Origin: Solwaraspora sp. WMMD1047
GTDB lineage: Bacteria > Actinomycetota > Actinomycetes > Mycobacteriales > Micromonosporaceae
Length of the DNA: 64,000 nt
Assembly: GCF_029626155.1 (NCBI RefSeq)
Contig: NZ_JARUBL010000001.1
Coordinates: 3,824,501-3,888,500 of the forward strand
Direction of reading: 5' to 3'
Both the position numbers and the translations under genes were made by a program. Shown one piece after another: positions 1 through 10,240 of the stretch. The stretch's first letter is position 1, and each line of letters starts with the position of its first letter. Below the pieces are notes generated by a model that ran no database searches, was not told the DNA's origin, and saw nothing but the letters and a program-made list of their open reading frames with translations.

Positions 1-59
1 GCGCCGCGGACCATCGCCACCGTGTTGGAGGTGCCGAAGTCGACGGCGAGCACACGCAT
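1..59 (-). CDS. Hsp70-family (DnaK-like) protein, N-terminal fragment
   Basis: Only the first 19 codons lie in the window; the gene runs off the left edge. The translation MRVLAVDFGTSNTVAMVRG contains DFGTSNT, the phosphate-binding loop at the start of the Hsp70/actin ATPase fold. In actinomycetes this start is typical of stand-alone Hsp70-like proteins rather than the main DnaK, which usually begins with a different lead-in. ATG at position 59 is the start, divergent from the glycerophosphodiesterase about 100 bases away. Nothing can be said about the substrate-binding half. Confidence 0.7.
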   Translation of the reverse strand, partial: MRVLAVDFGTSNTVAMVRG

Positions 60-158
60 GGCGACACCCTACTGGGCCGGCCCGGCATCGACCCGGGTGC
101 CGGCGCCGTCCGCCTGCCGGTCACCCGCGCGACACCGGCGCCGGGCATACTGCCCAGC

Positions 159-938
159 GTGACGCGCCCGACCAGCTACCTCGACGCCGCCACCCCGCTG
201 GCCTTCGCGCACCGCGGCGGGGCCGCGCACGGCGACGAGAACACCGGGGCGGCGTTCGCGCGGGCGATCGCGCTCGGTTACCGGTACGTCGAAACCGACG
301 TGCACGCCACCCGCGACGGTGTCCCGGTGGTCTTCCACGACGCGACGCTGCGGCGGCTCACCGGCGAACCGGGGCGGCTGGCCGACCTGACCTGGGCCGA
401 CCTGGCCACGGTACGGGTCGGCGGGGCGGCCGCCGTGCCGCGCCTGGACGAGGTGCTCGGCGGCTGGCCGCAGGTGCGGTTCAACATCGACGTCAAGGCC
501 GACGGCGGGGCCGAACCGACGGTCCGCACCCTCGAGCGCACCGGCGCGGCCGACCGGGTCCTGCTGGCCTCGTTCAGCGACGCCCGGCTGGCCCGGTTGC
601 GGGCCCTGGCCGGTCCGAAGGTGGCCACCTCACTCGGCATGCGCGGGGTGGCCCGGCTGCGGATCGGGTCGCTTGCCGGCCGGCCGCTGCGGCTGCCGCC
701 GTCGGTGGTGGCCGCCCAGGTGCCCGTCCGGTACGGGCGGCTGCCGGTGGTGGACCGGCGGCTCGTCGCCTACGCGCACCGGCTCGGGCTGCAGGTGCAT
801 GTCTGGACGATCGACGAACCCACCGAGATGCACGAGTTACTGGAGCTGGGTGTGGATGGCATCATGACCGATCACGTCGACGTGCTGCGCGACGTGTACG
901 CCAGCCGCGGCCACTGGCCACCCGACCCCGTCGGGTAG
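159..938 (+). CDS. Glycerophosphodiester phosphodiesterase (GDPD family)
   Basis: 259 aa, close to the usual length of cytoplasmic UgpQ-like enzymes, which hydrolyse glycerophosphodiesters to glycerol 3-phosphate and an alcohol. The GDPD signature is visible: HRGG from residue 18, ENT at 27-29, the metal ligands E45 and D47 in ETDVH, and H60 in VVFHD; FNIDVK and the C-terminal VHVWTIDEP complete the TIM-barrel pattern. There is no signal peptide, so it should act in the cytosol. GTG at 159 is the start, as the HRGG motif needs only a short lead. It reads in the same direction as the MFS gene that follows after about 80 bases. Confidence 0.88.
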   Translation: MTRPTSYLDAATPLAFAHRGGAAHGDENTGAAFARAIALGYRYVETDVHATRDGVPVVFHDATLRRLTGEPGRLADLTWADLATVRVGGAAAVPRLDEVLGGWPQVRFNIDVKADGGAEPTVRTLERTGAADRVLLASFSDARLARLRALAGPKVATSLGMRGVARLRIGSLAGRPLRLPPSVVAAQVPVRYGRLPVVDRRLVAYAHRLGLQVHVWTIDEPTEMHELLELGVDGIMTDHVDVLRDVYASRGHWPPDPVG

Positions 939-1017
939 CCCGGGCCGCCGACGCTCCACCCGTCCCGCCGTTCCGCACCGCACCCGCGCCGCCCCGCCTG
1001 CCCGAAGGACGCCACCG

Positions 1018-2433
1018 ATGGCCGACCGTGACGTACCGCCCGCCGACCGCGCCGGACCCGGCGGCGACACCCCCGCCGACGGTGGTGGGCAGCCGTTGAG
1101 CACCCGCCGGGAACGCACCGGCTGGTACTTCTACGACTGGGCCAACTCGGCGTTCTCGACCACCGTGGTGACGGTCTTCCTCGGGCCGTACCTGACCGTC
1201 ATCGCCAAGGCCGGCGCCGGCTGCGACTCCGACGATCCGTGCCGGGGCCGCACCATCGACCTGCTCGGCTTCGACATCGCACCCGGCTCGCTGTTTCCGT
1301 ACATGGTGTCGCTGTCGGTGTTCCTGACCGTGTTCGTGCTGCCGGTGGTGGGGGCGATCGCCGACCGGTCGCCGTACAAGAAGGAACTGCTGGCGGTCTT
1401 CGCGTACCTGGGGTCGGCGGCCACCGTCGCGATGGTGTTCCTGACCGGGGACCGGTACCTGCTCGGCGCCGGGCTGTTCCTGCTGGCCAACATCGCCTTC
1501 GGGGCCAGCATCGTCGTCTACTACTCGTTCCTGCCGCAGCTGGCCGGCCCGGACGAACGCGACGGGGTGTCCAGCGTCGGCTGGGCGATCGGCTACCTCG
1601 GCGGCGGCACGCTGCTGGCGCTCAACGTGGTGGCGGTGCTGTTCAAGGACTCCCTCGGGCTGGACACCGGGCAGGTGGCCCGCTACAGCATCGTGTCGGC
1701 CGGCCTCTGGTGGGCGGCGTTCACCACCATCCCGCTGCTGCGGCTGCGCAACCGGCCACCCGCCGCCGGGGCGGCGCAGGGCTCCCCGCTGATCGACGGG
1801 TTCCGGCAGTTGTGGCACACCCTGCGCAGCCTCAAGGCGTACCCGTTGACGTTGTTCTTCCTGATCGCCTACCTGGTCTACAACGACGGCATCCAGACGG
1901 TGATCGCGCTGGCCGCCGTCTACGGCACCGAGGAGCTGCAGCTCTCCGACGACGTGCTGGTGCCGACCATCCTGATGGTGCAGTTCCTGGCGTTCTTCGG
2001 CGCGCTGGGCATGGGGTGGCTGGCGAAGCGGATCGGCGCCTGGAAGACCGTGCTGATCAGCCTGGTGCTCTGGACGGTGGTGCTGGTGATCGCCTACCAG
2101 CTGCCGGCCGGTCAGGCGCTGCCGTTCATCGCGCTCGGCGGCGGGATCGGCCTGGTGCTCGGCGGCAGCCAGGCGTTGAGCCGGTCGCTGTTCAGCCAGC
2201 TGATCCCCAAGGGCAAGGAGGGCGAGTACTTCGGCCTCTACGAGATCTCCGACAAGGGCACGAGCTGGCTGGGTCCGCTGCTGTTCGGCGTCGCCTACGG
2301 GGCCACCGAGAGCTACCGGGTGGCGATCATCTCGCTGCTGGCGTTCTTCGTGATCGGATTCGTGCTGCTGCTGGCGGTGCCGATCCGGCGGGCGATCGTG
2401 GCGGCCGGCAACACCCCGCCCCGGCTGCTGTGA
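1018..2433 (+). CDS. MFS transporter, UMF1 (Atg22-like) family
   Basis: 471 aa integral membrane protein with about 12 hydrophobic segments. The N-terminal ERTGWYFYDWANSAFSTTV is the hallmark of the UMF1/Atg22-like subgroup of the major facilitator superfamily, found widely in actinobacteria; the substrate is unknown (yeast Atg22 exports amino acids from the vacuole). A typical loop with D-R-S-P-Y-K-K follows the second helix. ATG 1018 is preceded by AAGGA. About 20 hydrophilic residues precede the conserved domain, which is normal for this group. Confidence 0.85.
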   Translation: MADRDVPPADRAGPGGDTPADGGGQPLSTRRERTGWYFYDWANSAFSTTVVTVFLGPYLTVIAKAGAGCDSDDPCRGRTIDLLGFDIAPGSLFPYMVSLSVFLTVFVLPVVGAIADRSPYKKELLAVFAYLGSAATVAMVFLTGDRYLLGAGLFLLANIAFGASIVVYYSFLPQLAGPDERDGVSSVGWAIGYLGGGTLLALNVVAVLFKDSLGLDTGQVARYSIVSAGLWWAAFTTIPLLRLRNRPPAAGAAQGSPLIDGFRQLWHTLRSLKAYPLTLFFLIAYLVYNDGIQTVIALAAVYGTEELQLSDDVLVPTILMVQFLAFFGALGMGWLAKRIGAWKTVLISLVLWTVVLVIAYQLPAGQALPFIALGGGIGLVLGGSQALSRSLFSQLIPKGKEGEYFGLYEISDKGTSWLGPLLFGVAYGATESYRVAIISLLAFFVIGFVLLLAVPIRRAIVAAGNTPPRLL

Positions 2434-2475
2434 CGGTGGGCCGCCGACTGGCTGTCGGCGGCCCACCGGTGCCGG

Positions 2476-3279
2476 TCACACCCGGACGGCGTGCTCCAGC
2501 CGGGTGCGGTGGCGGATCATCCAGTCCGCGGCGCGGGCCCGCCAGGCCAGCGACCACAGGGGCGCGGCGTCGGTCGAGTCCGGGGTGATCCCGGCCCGCC
2601 GCGCCTCGGCCGCGCAGTCCCGGACCGCGACCTCGATCATCCGGGTGACGAGGCCGTCGCGGGCGGCGGCGGGCAGCCGGTAGCCGTCGAGGAACAGCCC
2701 GAGCTGGCGGGCGCGGGCCGCCGGACCGGGCAGGTCGTGCCGGCGCGCGACGTCGTCGTCGTGCAGTTGGGCGTGCCACCAGGCCGCCGCCGCCACCTCG
2801 TCGAGGCGGTCGACCGGGCCGGCCAGGGTCCAGTCGATGAACGCGACCGGCAGGCCGTCGCGGGCCACGGTGTGCCACGGGCCGGCGTCGCAGTGCCCGA
2901 TGACCGGATCCGGCGCGTCGGGGTCGTGCATCCACCACGGCTGCCAGCCGCCGCCCGGCGGCGGCCGGAAGGTGGCGGTGGCGGTGTGCAGGTCGCGCAG
3001 CAGTCGACCGGCCTGCCAGACGCCCTGGTCCGACCAGGCGCGCGGGTGGCCGATGTCGCCCTCGATGTGGCTGAGGACCTCGTTGCCGTCGGTGTCGAAG
3101 CCGTCGCCGACCACCCGGGGCGCACCGGTGAACCCGACGTCGGCCAGGTGACGCAGCAGGGCGTGGACGGTGCCGGTCCAGGGTCGGGCTGCTCGCCGGA
3201 CGGTCTGGCCGGTTCGGGTGACGTGGCTGGGTCCGCCCTCGGCCGCGTCGAACGGCTCGAAGGATGATGGGGATGTCAC
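2476..3279 (-). CDS. Aminoglycoside phosphotransferase (APH)-family protein
   Basis: 267 aa, kinase-like fold of the APH/choline kinase superfamily; the true substrate is unknown and most actinobacterial members are not proven resistance enzymes. The catalytic loop reads VIGHCDAGPWHTV and is followed by the metal-binding FIDWTLAGP, matching the Brenner motif HxDxxxxN and the later D. The Asn normally found after GPW is His here, so metal binding or activity may be altered. GTG 3279 has GAGGAG just upstream. A 21-codon ORF with a strong ribosome site lies about 110 bases upstream on the same strand and could be a leader. Confidence 0.8.
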   Translation of the reverse strand: MTSPSSFEPFDAAEGGPSHVTRTGQTVRRAARPWTGTVHALLRHLADVGFTGAPRVVGDGFDTDGNEVLSHIEGDIGHPRAWSDQGVWQAGRLLRDLHTATATFRPPPGGGWQPWWMHDPDAPDPVIGHCDAGPWHTVARDGLPVAFIDWTLAGPVDRLDEVAAAAWWHAQLHDDDVARRHDLPGPAARARQLGLFLDGYRLPAAARDGLVTRMIEVAVRDCAAEARRAGITPDSTDAAPLWSLAWRARAADWMIRHRTRLEHAVRV

Positions 3280-3389
3280 GGAGTCTCCTCGTGTCGGTGC
3301 GGTAAGCGGTGACCCGGCGCCGGGGACGCCGAGGTGCGGACCGCCGGGACGGACCCGACGGCCGGTGGTACCGCCACGAGGCGGGCAGC

Positions 3390-3455
3390 TCAGCCGGTGG
3401 GGAGCTCCCGGGTCGTGGCGGCAACGGCGACCTCACCGCGGACCATGCGTGCCAT
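3390..3455 (-). CDS. Possible 21-aa leader or small protein upstream of the APH-like gene
   Basis: ATG at 3455 is preceded by GAGGAGG with good spacing and opens a 21-codon frame (starts MARMVRGEV, ends RELPTG). It lies in the otherwise empty interval 3280-3724, on the same strand as the APH-like gene and about 110 bases before it. I know no family for it. It could be a leader peptide, a small protein, or chance. The rest of the interval shows no other convincing coding sequence. Confidence 0.35.
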   Translation of the reverse strand: MARMVRGEVAVAATTRELPTG

Positions 3456-3724
3456 GCCGACCTCCTCGATTCCGGTGGACCGGCCCCGAAGGTATCGGCC
3501 GTACCGCTCGGACCTCCACCGAATATCGACGCCGGTGCGCCCCGGTGGGCGGGCTGGGGCACACTGCGGCAGGTCGCGGCGGGCCGGCTGGCGCCGGTGG
3601 CCTAGGCTGCCCGACCGTGACGACCGACGACGTCCCCGCCGGATCGCCTCCCCCGCCGGGAGAGGCGTCCGCGCTGGCGACCGCCTGCCTGGCCGCCGGT
3701 GACGGCCGGCTGCGGCACGGCGCG

Positions 3725-4318
3725 ATGCTGAAGTTCTTCTGGGGTCCGATGGACTGCGGCAAGTCCACCATGGCCCTGCAGATGAACTACAACCACGCCC
3801 GGCAGGGCCGCAACGGGCTGGTGCTGACCCGCATAGACCGGTCCCTGGGCCCGCAGGTGACCACCCGGATCGGCCTGGCCCACGAGGCGATCGAGGTCAC
3901 CGACGACCTGGACCTGGTGGCGCTGGTACGCGGCCGGTGGGCCGACGGCTTCCGGGTCGACTACCTGATCTGCGACGAGGCCTGCTTCTACGGGGTCGCG
4001 CACGTCGAACAGATGGCCGAGCTGGTCGACCGCTACGACGTCGACGTGTTCGCGTTCGGGCTGGCCAGCGACTTCCGGTCCTGCCTGTTCCCGGCCGCGC
4101 AGCGGCTGTTCGAACTCGCCGACGAGGTGTGCCGCATCCAGGTCGAGGTGCTGTGCTGGTGCGGCCGCGCCGGGCTGCTCAACGCGCGGGTGGTCGACGG
4201 GGTGGTCGCCCGCGAGGGCGCCCGGGTGGTCATCGGCGACACCGCCGACGCGGCGGAGGTGCGCTACCAGGTGCTGTGTCGCCGGCACCACCGCACCGGC
4301 GACCTCGGTCCCGGCTGA
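3725..4318 (+). CDS. tdk: Thymidine kinase
   Basis: 197 aa type II thymidine kinase, which phosphorylates thymidine to dTMP in the salvage pathway. The P-loop is GPMDCGKST at residues 7-15; the DEACF segment is the magnesium/substrate site; the C-terminal CWC and CRRHH elements are the zinc-binding lasso. ATG 3725 gives the usual compact start right before the P-loop. An in-frame GTG at 3617 would add 36 Pro/Ala-rich residues; its ribosome site is weak, so I prefer the shorter form. It stands alone, followed after 127 bases by a gene on the other strand. Confidence 0.9.
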   Translation: MLKFFWGPMDCGKSTMALQMNYNHARQGRNGLVLTRIDRSLGPQVTTRIGLAHEAIEVTDDLDLVALVRGRWADGFRVDYLICDEACFYGVAHVEQMAELVDRYDVDVFAFGLASDFRSCLFPAAQRLFELADEVCRIQVEVLCWCGRAGLLNARVVDGVVAREGARVVIGDTADAAEVRYQVLCRRHHRTGDLGPG

Positions 4319-4445
4319 GCGCCGGCCCCGAACCACCGCCCACACTGGCGGGTGAGCCCGCTGCCGGCCGGTGCCGACGCCGCCGCCCGGGCGCCGCGCC
4401 GCGCCGCGCGGACACCCTGGCCGCGACGACGGGGTGACCCGGCCA

Positions 4446-4895
4446 TCAGTACGGGTCCCCGCAGACCCGCCAGTCACCGTCCTCGTCGACCACGGTCAGC
4501 GGGTGGGTGCGCACCTTGCCGGACCGCTCGGTCAGCTCGGCGGTGACCGTGCCCCGCGGCCGCCCGTCACGGGTAACCACGCTCACCTCCCGCACGGTGT
4601 ACCGGCTGATCGCCGGCTGCCCGCCCAGCCACCGCTCGAACTCCAACCGCTGCCAGCGGTCCCGGGTGCCGGCGCAGAGCCGGTCGTACGCGGCGGACGC
4701 GTCCCCGACGACCAGGTCGCCGAGGAACGCCTCGGCGACCTGCCGGGCCGGCTCCCGCGCGCCCCGCACCGACTGGTAGTTCCACAGCCCGAGCCCGGTC
4801 GCCCCGACCAGGCAGACCAGCACCACCACCGCGGCGCCCAGCAGGACGGCCCGCGCCGTCCGGCGGGGCCGGGTCGGATGCGTGAAGTCGGCCAT
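4446..4895 (-). CDS. Small membrane-anchored protein with NTF2-like (DUF4878-type) extracellular domain
   Basis: 149 aa. A basic N-terminus is followed by one membrane segment at about residues 16-38 (LLGAAVVVLVCLVGATGLGLW) and then an extracytoplasmic domain resembling the small lipoprotein/NTF2-like proteins common in actinobacteria: helix AEAFLGDLVVGDASAAYDRLC and a final strand DEDGDWRVCGDPY. Two cysteines could form a disulfide. The real start is ATG 4895 with GAGAG upstream; the longer open frame further upstream is arginine/proline-rich and not coding-like. Function unknown. Confidence 0.7.
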   Translation of the reverse strand: MADFTHPTRPRRTARAVLLGAAVVVLVCLVGATGLGLWNYQSVRGAREPARQVAEAFLGDLVVGDASAAYDRLCAGTRDRWQRLEFERWLGGQPAISRYTVREVSVVTRDGRPRGTVTAELTERSGKVRTHPLTVVDEDGDWRVCGDPY

Positions 4896-5011
4896 CTCTC
4901 GACGGTAGGGACCGCGCCCCGGTCGGCGCAGCGACACCGGCGAAGCTGGCCACCGCCGCGCCGGGTCGTCTAGCGTCGGCTGGGTCCCACCCCGACCGCG
5001 CCGGAGGACCG

Positions 5012-6733
<1,722 letters not shown>

Positions 6734-6756
6734 CGCCCCGCAGCGGCCCGGCGCGG

Positions 6757-7425
6757 TCAGCCGAGGCTGGCGAAGGCCTCCACGTCGCGGGTGCGGCCGG
6801 CGACGATGAGGATGTCCCCGGCGTAGAGGGTGGTGCCGGCGGTGGCGTAGGTGAAGTTCTCCCCCGGTCGCTTGATCGACACCACGGTCACCCCGTACCG
6901 GGTGCGCAGTTCGGAGTCCGCCAGGGTGCGGTCGGTGGCCTCCGCCGGTGCCCGGGTCTTCACCAGGGCGTAGTCGTCCTCGAACTCGATGAAGTTGAGG
7001 ATGTGGCCGGTGACCAGGTGCGCGACCCGTTCGCCCATCTCGTGTTCGGGCAGCACCACGTTGTGTGCGCCGACGCGTTCCAGGATGCGGGCGTGCTGGC
7101 GGCTGACCGCCTTGGCCCAGATGTTGGCCACTCCGAGGTCTGCCAGCAGCGAGGTGGTGAGGATGCCGGCCTCCAGGTCGGTGCCGATGCCGACCACCGC
7201 GTGCGTCAGGTCGGTTATGCCGAGCTGGCGCAGCGCGGTCTCCTCGGTGGTGTTGGCCACGGCCGCGTGGGTGAGCTGGTCGGCGTAGCCCTGCACCACC
7301 GCCGGGTTGGCGTCCACCCCGATGACCTCCCACCGCTGGCGCATCAGTTCCAGGGCCAGCGAACCGCCGAACCGGCCGAGGCCGAGTACGGCGATGCGCT
7401 TGTCGGTGTCCGGTTTCCTAGCCAA
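6757..7425 (-). CDS. ktrA: Potassium uptake regulator KtrA/TrkA (RCK protein)
   Basis: 222 aa cytosolic gating ring subunit of a Ktr-type potassium transporter. An N-terminal Rossmann RCK-N domain begins RIAVLGLGRFGGSLALEL with the GxGxxG nucleotide motif, and an RCK-C domain (TLADSELRTRYGVTVVSIKR ... LYAGDILIVAGR) ends the protein. It binds nucleotides and c-di-AMP in related systems. The start overlaps the end of ktrB by 8 bases, so the two are translated together. Confidence 0.93.
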   Translation of the reverse strand: MARKPDTDKRIAVLGLGRFGGSLALELMRQRWEVIGVDANPAVVQGYADQLTHAAVANTTEETALRQLGITDLTHAVVGIGTDLEAGILTTSLLADLGVANIWAKAVSRQHARILERVGAHNVVLPEHEMGERVAHLVTGHILNFIEFEDDYALVKTRAPAEATDRTLADSELRTRYGVTVVSIKRPGENFTYATAGTTLYAGDILIVAGRTRDVEAFASLG

Positions 7426-8974
7426 CGATGGGTCGCTCCTCGGGTAGTTCGTAGCGGCGGGTCCGCTCCCGCAGGGCCAGCGCCGCGGCGGCGGTGATCG
7501 GTCCGATCCGGCCGATGAACATCAGCACGACGAGGATGACATGCCCGGCGGTGCCGAGCTGCGCGGTGATGCCGGTGGACAGGCCGACGGTGGCGAACGC
7601 GGAGACCACCTCGAACAGCACCTGATCCAGCCGGAACGGGGTGAGTGCCAGCAGCACCAGGGTGGACACCGCGACGGCGGCGGCGGAGAGCAGGACGATG
7701 GTCAGCGCCTGCCGTTGGACACCGGAGGGCAGCCGCCGGCCCAGGGCGTGCACGCTGGGCTCGCCGCGGATCTCGGCCAGGACCACGAAGCCGAGCAGCA
7801 CGAACGTGGTGACCTTGATGCCGCCGGCGGTGCCGGCGCTGCCGCCGCCGATGAACATCAGCAGGTCGGTCACGAGCAGGCTGACGTCGTTCATGCCGGC
7901 CACGTCGATGCTGTTGAAGCCGGCGGTACGGGGCATCACGGCCTGGGTGAATCCGGCCAGCAGCTTCCCGCCCGGGTCCAGCGGGGCGAGGGTGGCCCGG
8001 TTGGACCACTCGCTCAGGCTGATCGCCGCCCAGCCGATCACGATCAGCGCGGCCGACGCCCACAGGGTGATCTTGGTGTGGAGGGACCACCGGCGGGGTT
8101 CCCGCCACTGCCGGCGCAGCTCGAACAGCACCGGGAAGCCGAGCCCGCCGATGATGACCGCCGCCACGATCGGCAGGCAGACCAGCGGGTCGTCGACGAA
8201 CCGCACCAGGCTGTCCGGGTACAGGCCGAAGCCCGCGTTGTTGAAGGCCGACACCGCGTGGAACACCCCCAGGTAGCCGGCCCGCTCCCAGGTCTCGCCG
8301 TAGCCCCAGGCGAACCGCCAGGTCAGCAGGGCCGTCACCGCCAGTTCGACGAGCACGCTCACCCGCAGGACGCCGAGCACCACCCGTCGTACGTCGCCGA
8401 CCGCCAGGGTCTTCGTCTCGGCCTGGGTGCCCAGTTGCAGCCGGAATCGCAGCCGGCGGGCGACCAGCAGCCCCAGCAGCGACGCGAGCGTCATGATCCC
8501 GAACCCGCCGATCTGGATCAGGCCGAGGATCACCACCTCGCCGAATCCGGACCAGTAGGTGCCGGTGTCCTCGATCACCAGGCCGGTCACGCAGACCGCC
8601 GAGGTGGCGGTGAACAACGCCACCACCCAGCCGGCGCCGGTGCCGCTGGCGGTGGCGAACGGCAGCGACAGCAGTCCCGTGCCGGCCAGCACCGCGGTCG
8701 CGAAGCCCACCACCACCAGGCGGGCCGGGTGGCGCAGGGCGTCGGACAGCCGCGACGACCAGGCGGCGGTGACCCGGCGCGGCCCGCGTACGGCGGTCCT
8801 GACCGCCCGGACGAGCCGGCGCACCGGCAGCCCCGGCCGCCGACGCCGTCGCGGACCCGCTCCGGCCCGGCTCACCGGTGTCCAGGCCAGCAGCAGCACG
8901 CCGACGGCCATCGCCGCGAAGACGGCGACCACGGCGGCCAGCCCCAGCGTCAGTTGCCACCAGACGGGATCCAC
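7418..8974 (-). CDS. ktrB: Potassium uptake channel subunit KtrB/TrkH
   Basis: 518 aa membrane protein of the superfamily of K transporters. The repeated M1-P-M2 units with conserved glycines are visible (TATSAVCVTGLVIEDTG, FHAVSAFNNAGFGLYP, TAGFNSIDVAGM, EVVSAFATVGLSTGIT), each containing a selectivity-filter glycine, plus the gating region GGGSAGTAGGIKVTTF. About 90 extra N-terminal residues include one additional membrane helix and a basic stretch. It forms a two-gene operon with ktrA downstream. The recombinase gene on the same strand ends only 21 bases before this start. Confidence 0.93.
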   Translation of the reverse strand: MDPVWWQLTLGLAAVVAVFAAMAVGVLLLAWTPVSRAGAGPRRRRRPGLPVRRLVRAVRTAVRGPRRVTAAWSSRLSDALRHPARLVVVGFATAVLAGTGLLSLPFATASGTGAGWVVALFTATSAVCVTGLVIEDTGTYWSGFGEVVILGLIQIGGFGIMTLASLLGLLVARRLRFRLQLGTQAETKTLAVGDVRRVVLGVLRVSVLVELAVTALLTWRFAWGYGETWERAGYLGVFHAVSAFNNAGFGLYPDSLVRFVDDPLVCLPIVAAVIIGGLGFPVLFELRRQWREPRRWSLHTKITLWASAALIVIGWAAISLSEWSNRATLAPLDPGGKLLAGFTQAVMPRTAGFNSIDVAGMNDVSLLVTDLLMFIGGGSAGTAGGIKVTTFVLLGFVVLAEIRGEPSVHALGRRLPSGVQRQALTIVLLSAAAVAVSTLVLLALTPFRLDQVLFEVVSAFATVGLSTGITAQLGTAGHVILVVLMFIGRIGPITAAAALALRERTRRYELPEERPIVG

Positions 8975-8995
8975 CGGCCCATCCTCCGGTACCGG

Positions 8996-9994
8996 TCAGC
9001 CGCGCCGGGCGCGGGCCGCCCAGATCGCGTACGACGGGTCCCGGTCCAGGTTGTGCCGGTCCCGGTCGTAGCGGCGGGTGGTACGCGGGTCGGCGTGCCC
9101 CATCGCGTCCTGGACGTCCTCCAGCGGCACGCCTTCGCCGCGGGCGGTGGTGGCGAAGGCGTGCCGCAGCGAGTGCGGCGACAGCTTCGACCAGGCCGGC
9201 AGGCCGGCGATCCGGGCCAGCCGCCGCACCAGCCGGAACACCGCGTGCCGGTCCAGCCGGGCGCCGCTGGCGGTGACCAGCAGCGGCCCGCTGACCCGGT
9301 CGGCCGGCAGCCGCCCGCTGGCCGCCCGCTCGGCCAGGTAGGCGTCGACGGCGCGTGCGGTGCCGGGCGCGAGCGCCCGGCGGCGGGGCCGGCCGCCCTT
9401 GCCGGTGAACCGCAGGCTGCGGTGGCCGCGTTCGTGTCCGAGGTCGGCCAGGTCCAGGGATACCAGTTCCCCGACCCGCAGTCCCAGGTCGGCCAGGAGG
9501 GCCAGCGCCGCCCGGTTGCGGGCGGCGGTCGGGCCGGTTTCGGCGTCGGCGGCGGCCAGCAGCGCGTCGACCTCGTCGGGGGCCAGCCCGATGGTGGCCG
9601 AGTGGTCCCGGCTGACCCGGGGCCGGTCGGCGCCGGTGACCGGGTTCGCCGGCACCGCGCCGAGTTTGACCAGGAATTCGTACCAGCTCGACAGCGCGGA
9701 CAGTTTGCGGGCCACGGTGGCCGGGGTGAACGGCCGCCCGCTGCGCGGATCGACGGTGGACTCCAGGTCCCGGCCGTAGGCGTTGACGTCGAGGAAGCTG
9801 GCCCGTAGCGGGTCCAGTTCCCGGCCCGCGCACCAGGCCAGCCAGCCGGCGATGTCGCGGCGGTACGCCGCCCGGGTGTGTTCGGAGAGCCGGCGGTTGC
9901 GCAGCCACGCCTCGGTGAAGTCGACCGGTCCCCTGATCAGGGCGGCCTTGGACGGCCGGCGTGGGGTGACGGCGCCGGGGGTGGAACGGTGCAT
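8996..9994 (-). CDS. Xer-like tyrosine recombinase/integrase
   Basis: 332 aa tyrosine recombinase with the complete catalytic set: R173 (GLRVGE), K199 (FTGKGG), H274 and R277 (HSLRH), H300 (GHADPRTTRRY) and nucleophile Y309. The N-terminal SAM-like core-binding domain spans about residues 22-115. Size and motifs resemble XerC/XerD rather than large phage integrases, and there is no arm-binding domain. The gene is divergent from the reductase gene at 10241; the spacer holds a dif-like 28-bp site. It may be a chromosome-dimer resolvase homologue or the recombinase of a small integrated element; no other mobile genes lie next to it. Confidence 0.88.
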   Translation of the reverse strand: MHRSTPGAVTPRRPSKAALIRGPVDFTEAWLRNRRLSEHTRAAYRRDIAGWLAWCAGRELDPLRASFLDVNAYGRDLESTVDPRSGRPFTPATVARKLSALSSWYEFLVKLGAVPANPVTGADRPRVSRDHSATIGLAPDEVDALLAAADAETGPTAARNRAALALLADLGLRVGELVSLDLADLGHERGHRSLRFTGKGGRPRRRALAPGTARAVDAYLAERAASGRLPADRVSGPLLVTASGARLDRHAVFRLVRRLARIAGLPAWSKLSPHSLRHAFATTARGEGVPLEDVQDAMGHADPRTTRRYDRDRHNLDRDPSYAIWAARARRG

Positions 9995-10080
9995 GCGAGA
10001 AAGGTTCTCAGCTCGGTGGGGACGCGCCGCGCAGGCGCGCCCGAACGGATTCGATCACGGTTCCGGCATGCTCATTACCG

Positions 10081-10108
10081 AATTACCGGCAATGGAAATC
10101 CGGTAATT
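10081..10108. repeat. Inverted repeat AATTACCGG / CCGGTAATT
   Basis: Perfect 9-bp arms at 10081-10089 and 10100-10108 with a 10-base spacer, in an unusually AT-rich patch between the recombinase gene and the reductase gene. It could be an operator for either divergent gene or an accessory recombinase-binding site. Confidence 0.5.
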
Positions 10109-10132
10109 GCCCGAGGGGGGTTTCTCGGACGC

Positions 10133-10160
10133 GCGCACCATAATGACAGTTATGGTGCGT
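10133..10160. other. dif-like Xer recombination site
   Basis: Two 11-bp arms, GCGCACCATAA (10133-10143) and TTATGGTGCGT (10150-10160), match in 10 of 11 positions as inverted repeats around a 6-base centre TGACAG. The arm-6-arm geometry and the inner CATAA / TTATG are those of bacterial dif sites, and a Xer-like recombinase gene starts 140 bases away. An operator for the downstream genes is the alternative. Confidence 0.5.
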
Positions 10161-10240
10161 AGCGAGTCCGGTGGATGTCGGACGCCCCCGCTACGGTCTC
10201 GGCAGCAAGGTGCAGGCCGCTACCACTTGTGAGGACACCG

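Noticed and set aside
3364-3375. GGTGGTACCGCC resembling the T-box core
   Set aside because: The flanking stem, the GCG ending and a suitable amino-acid gene downstream are missing; it is a short self-complementary sequence.
7344-9908. 854-codon frame on the minus strand over ktrB and the recombinase
   Set aside because: Out of frame with both well-supported genes and lacks any recognisable domain.
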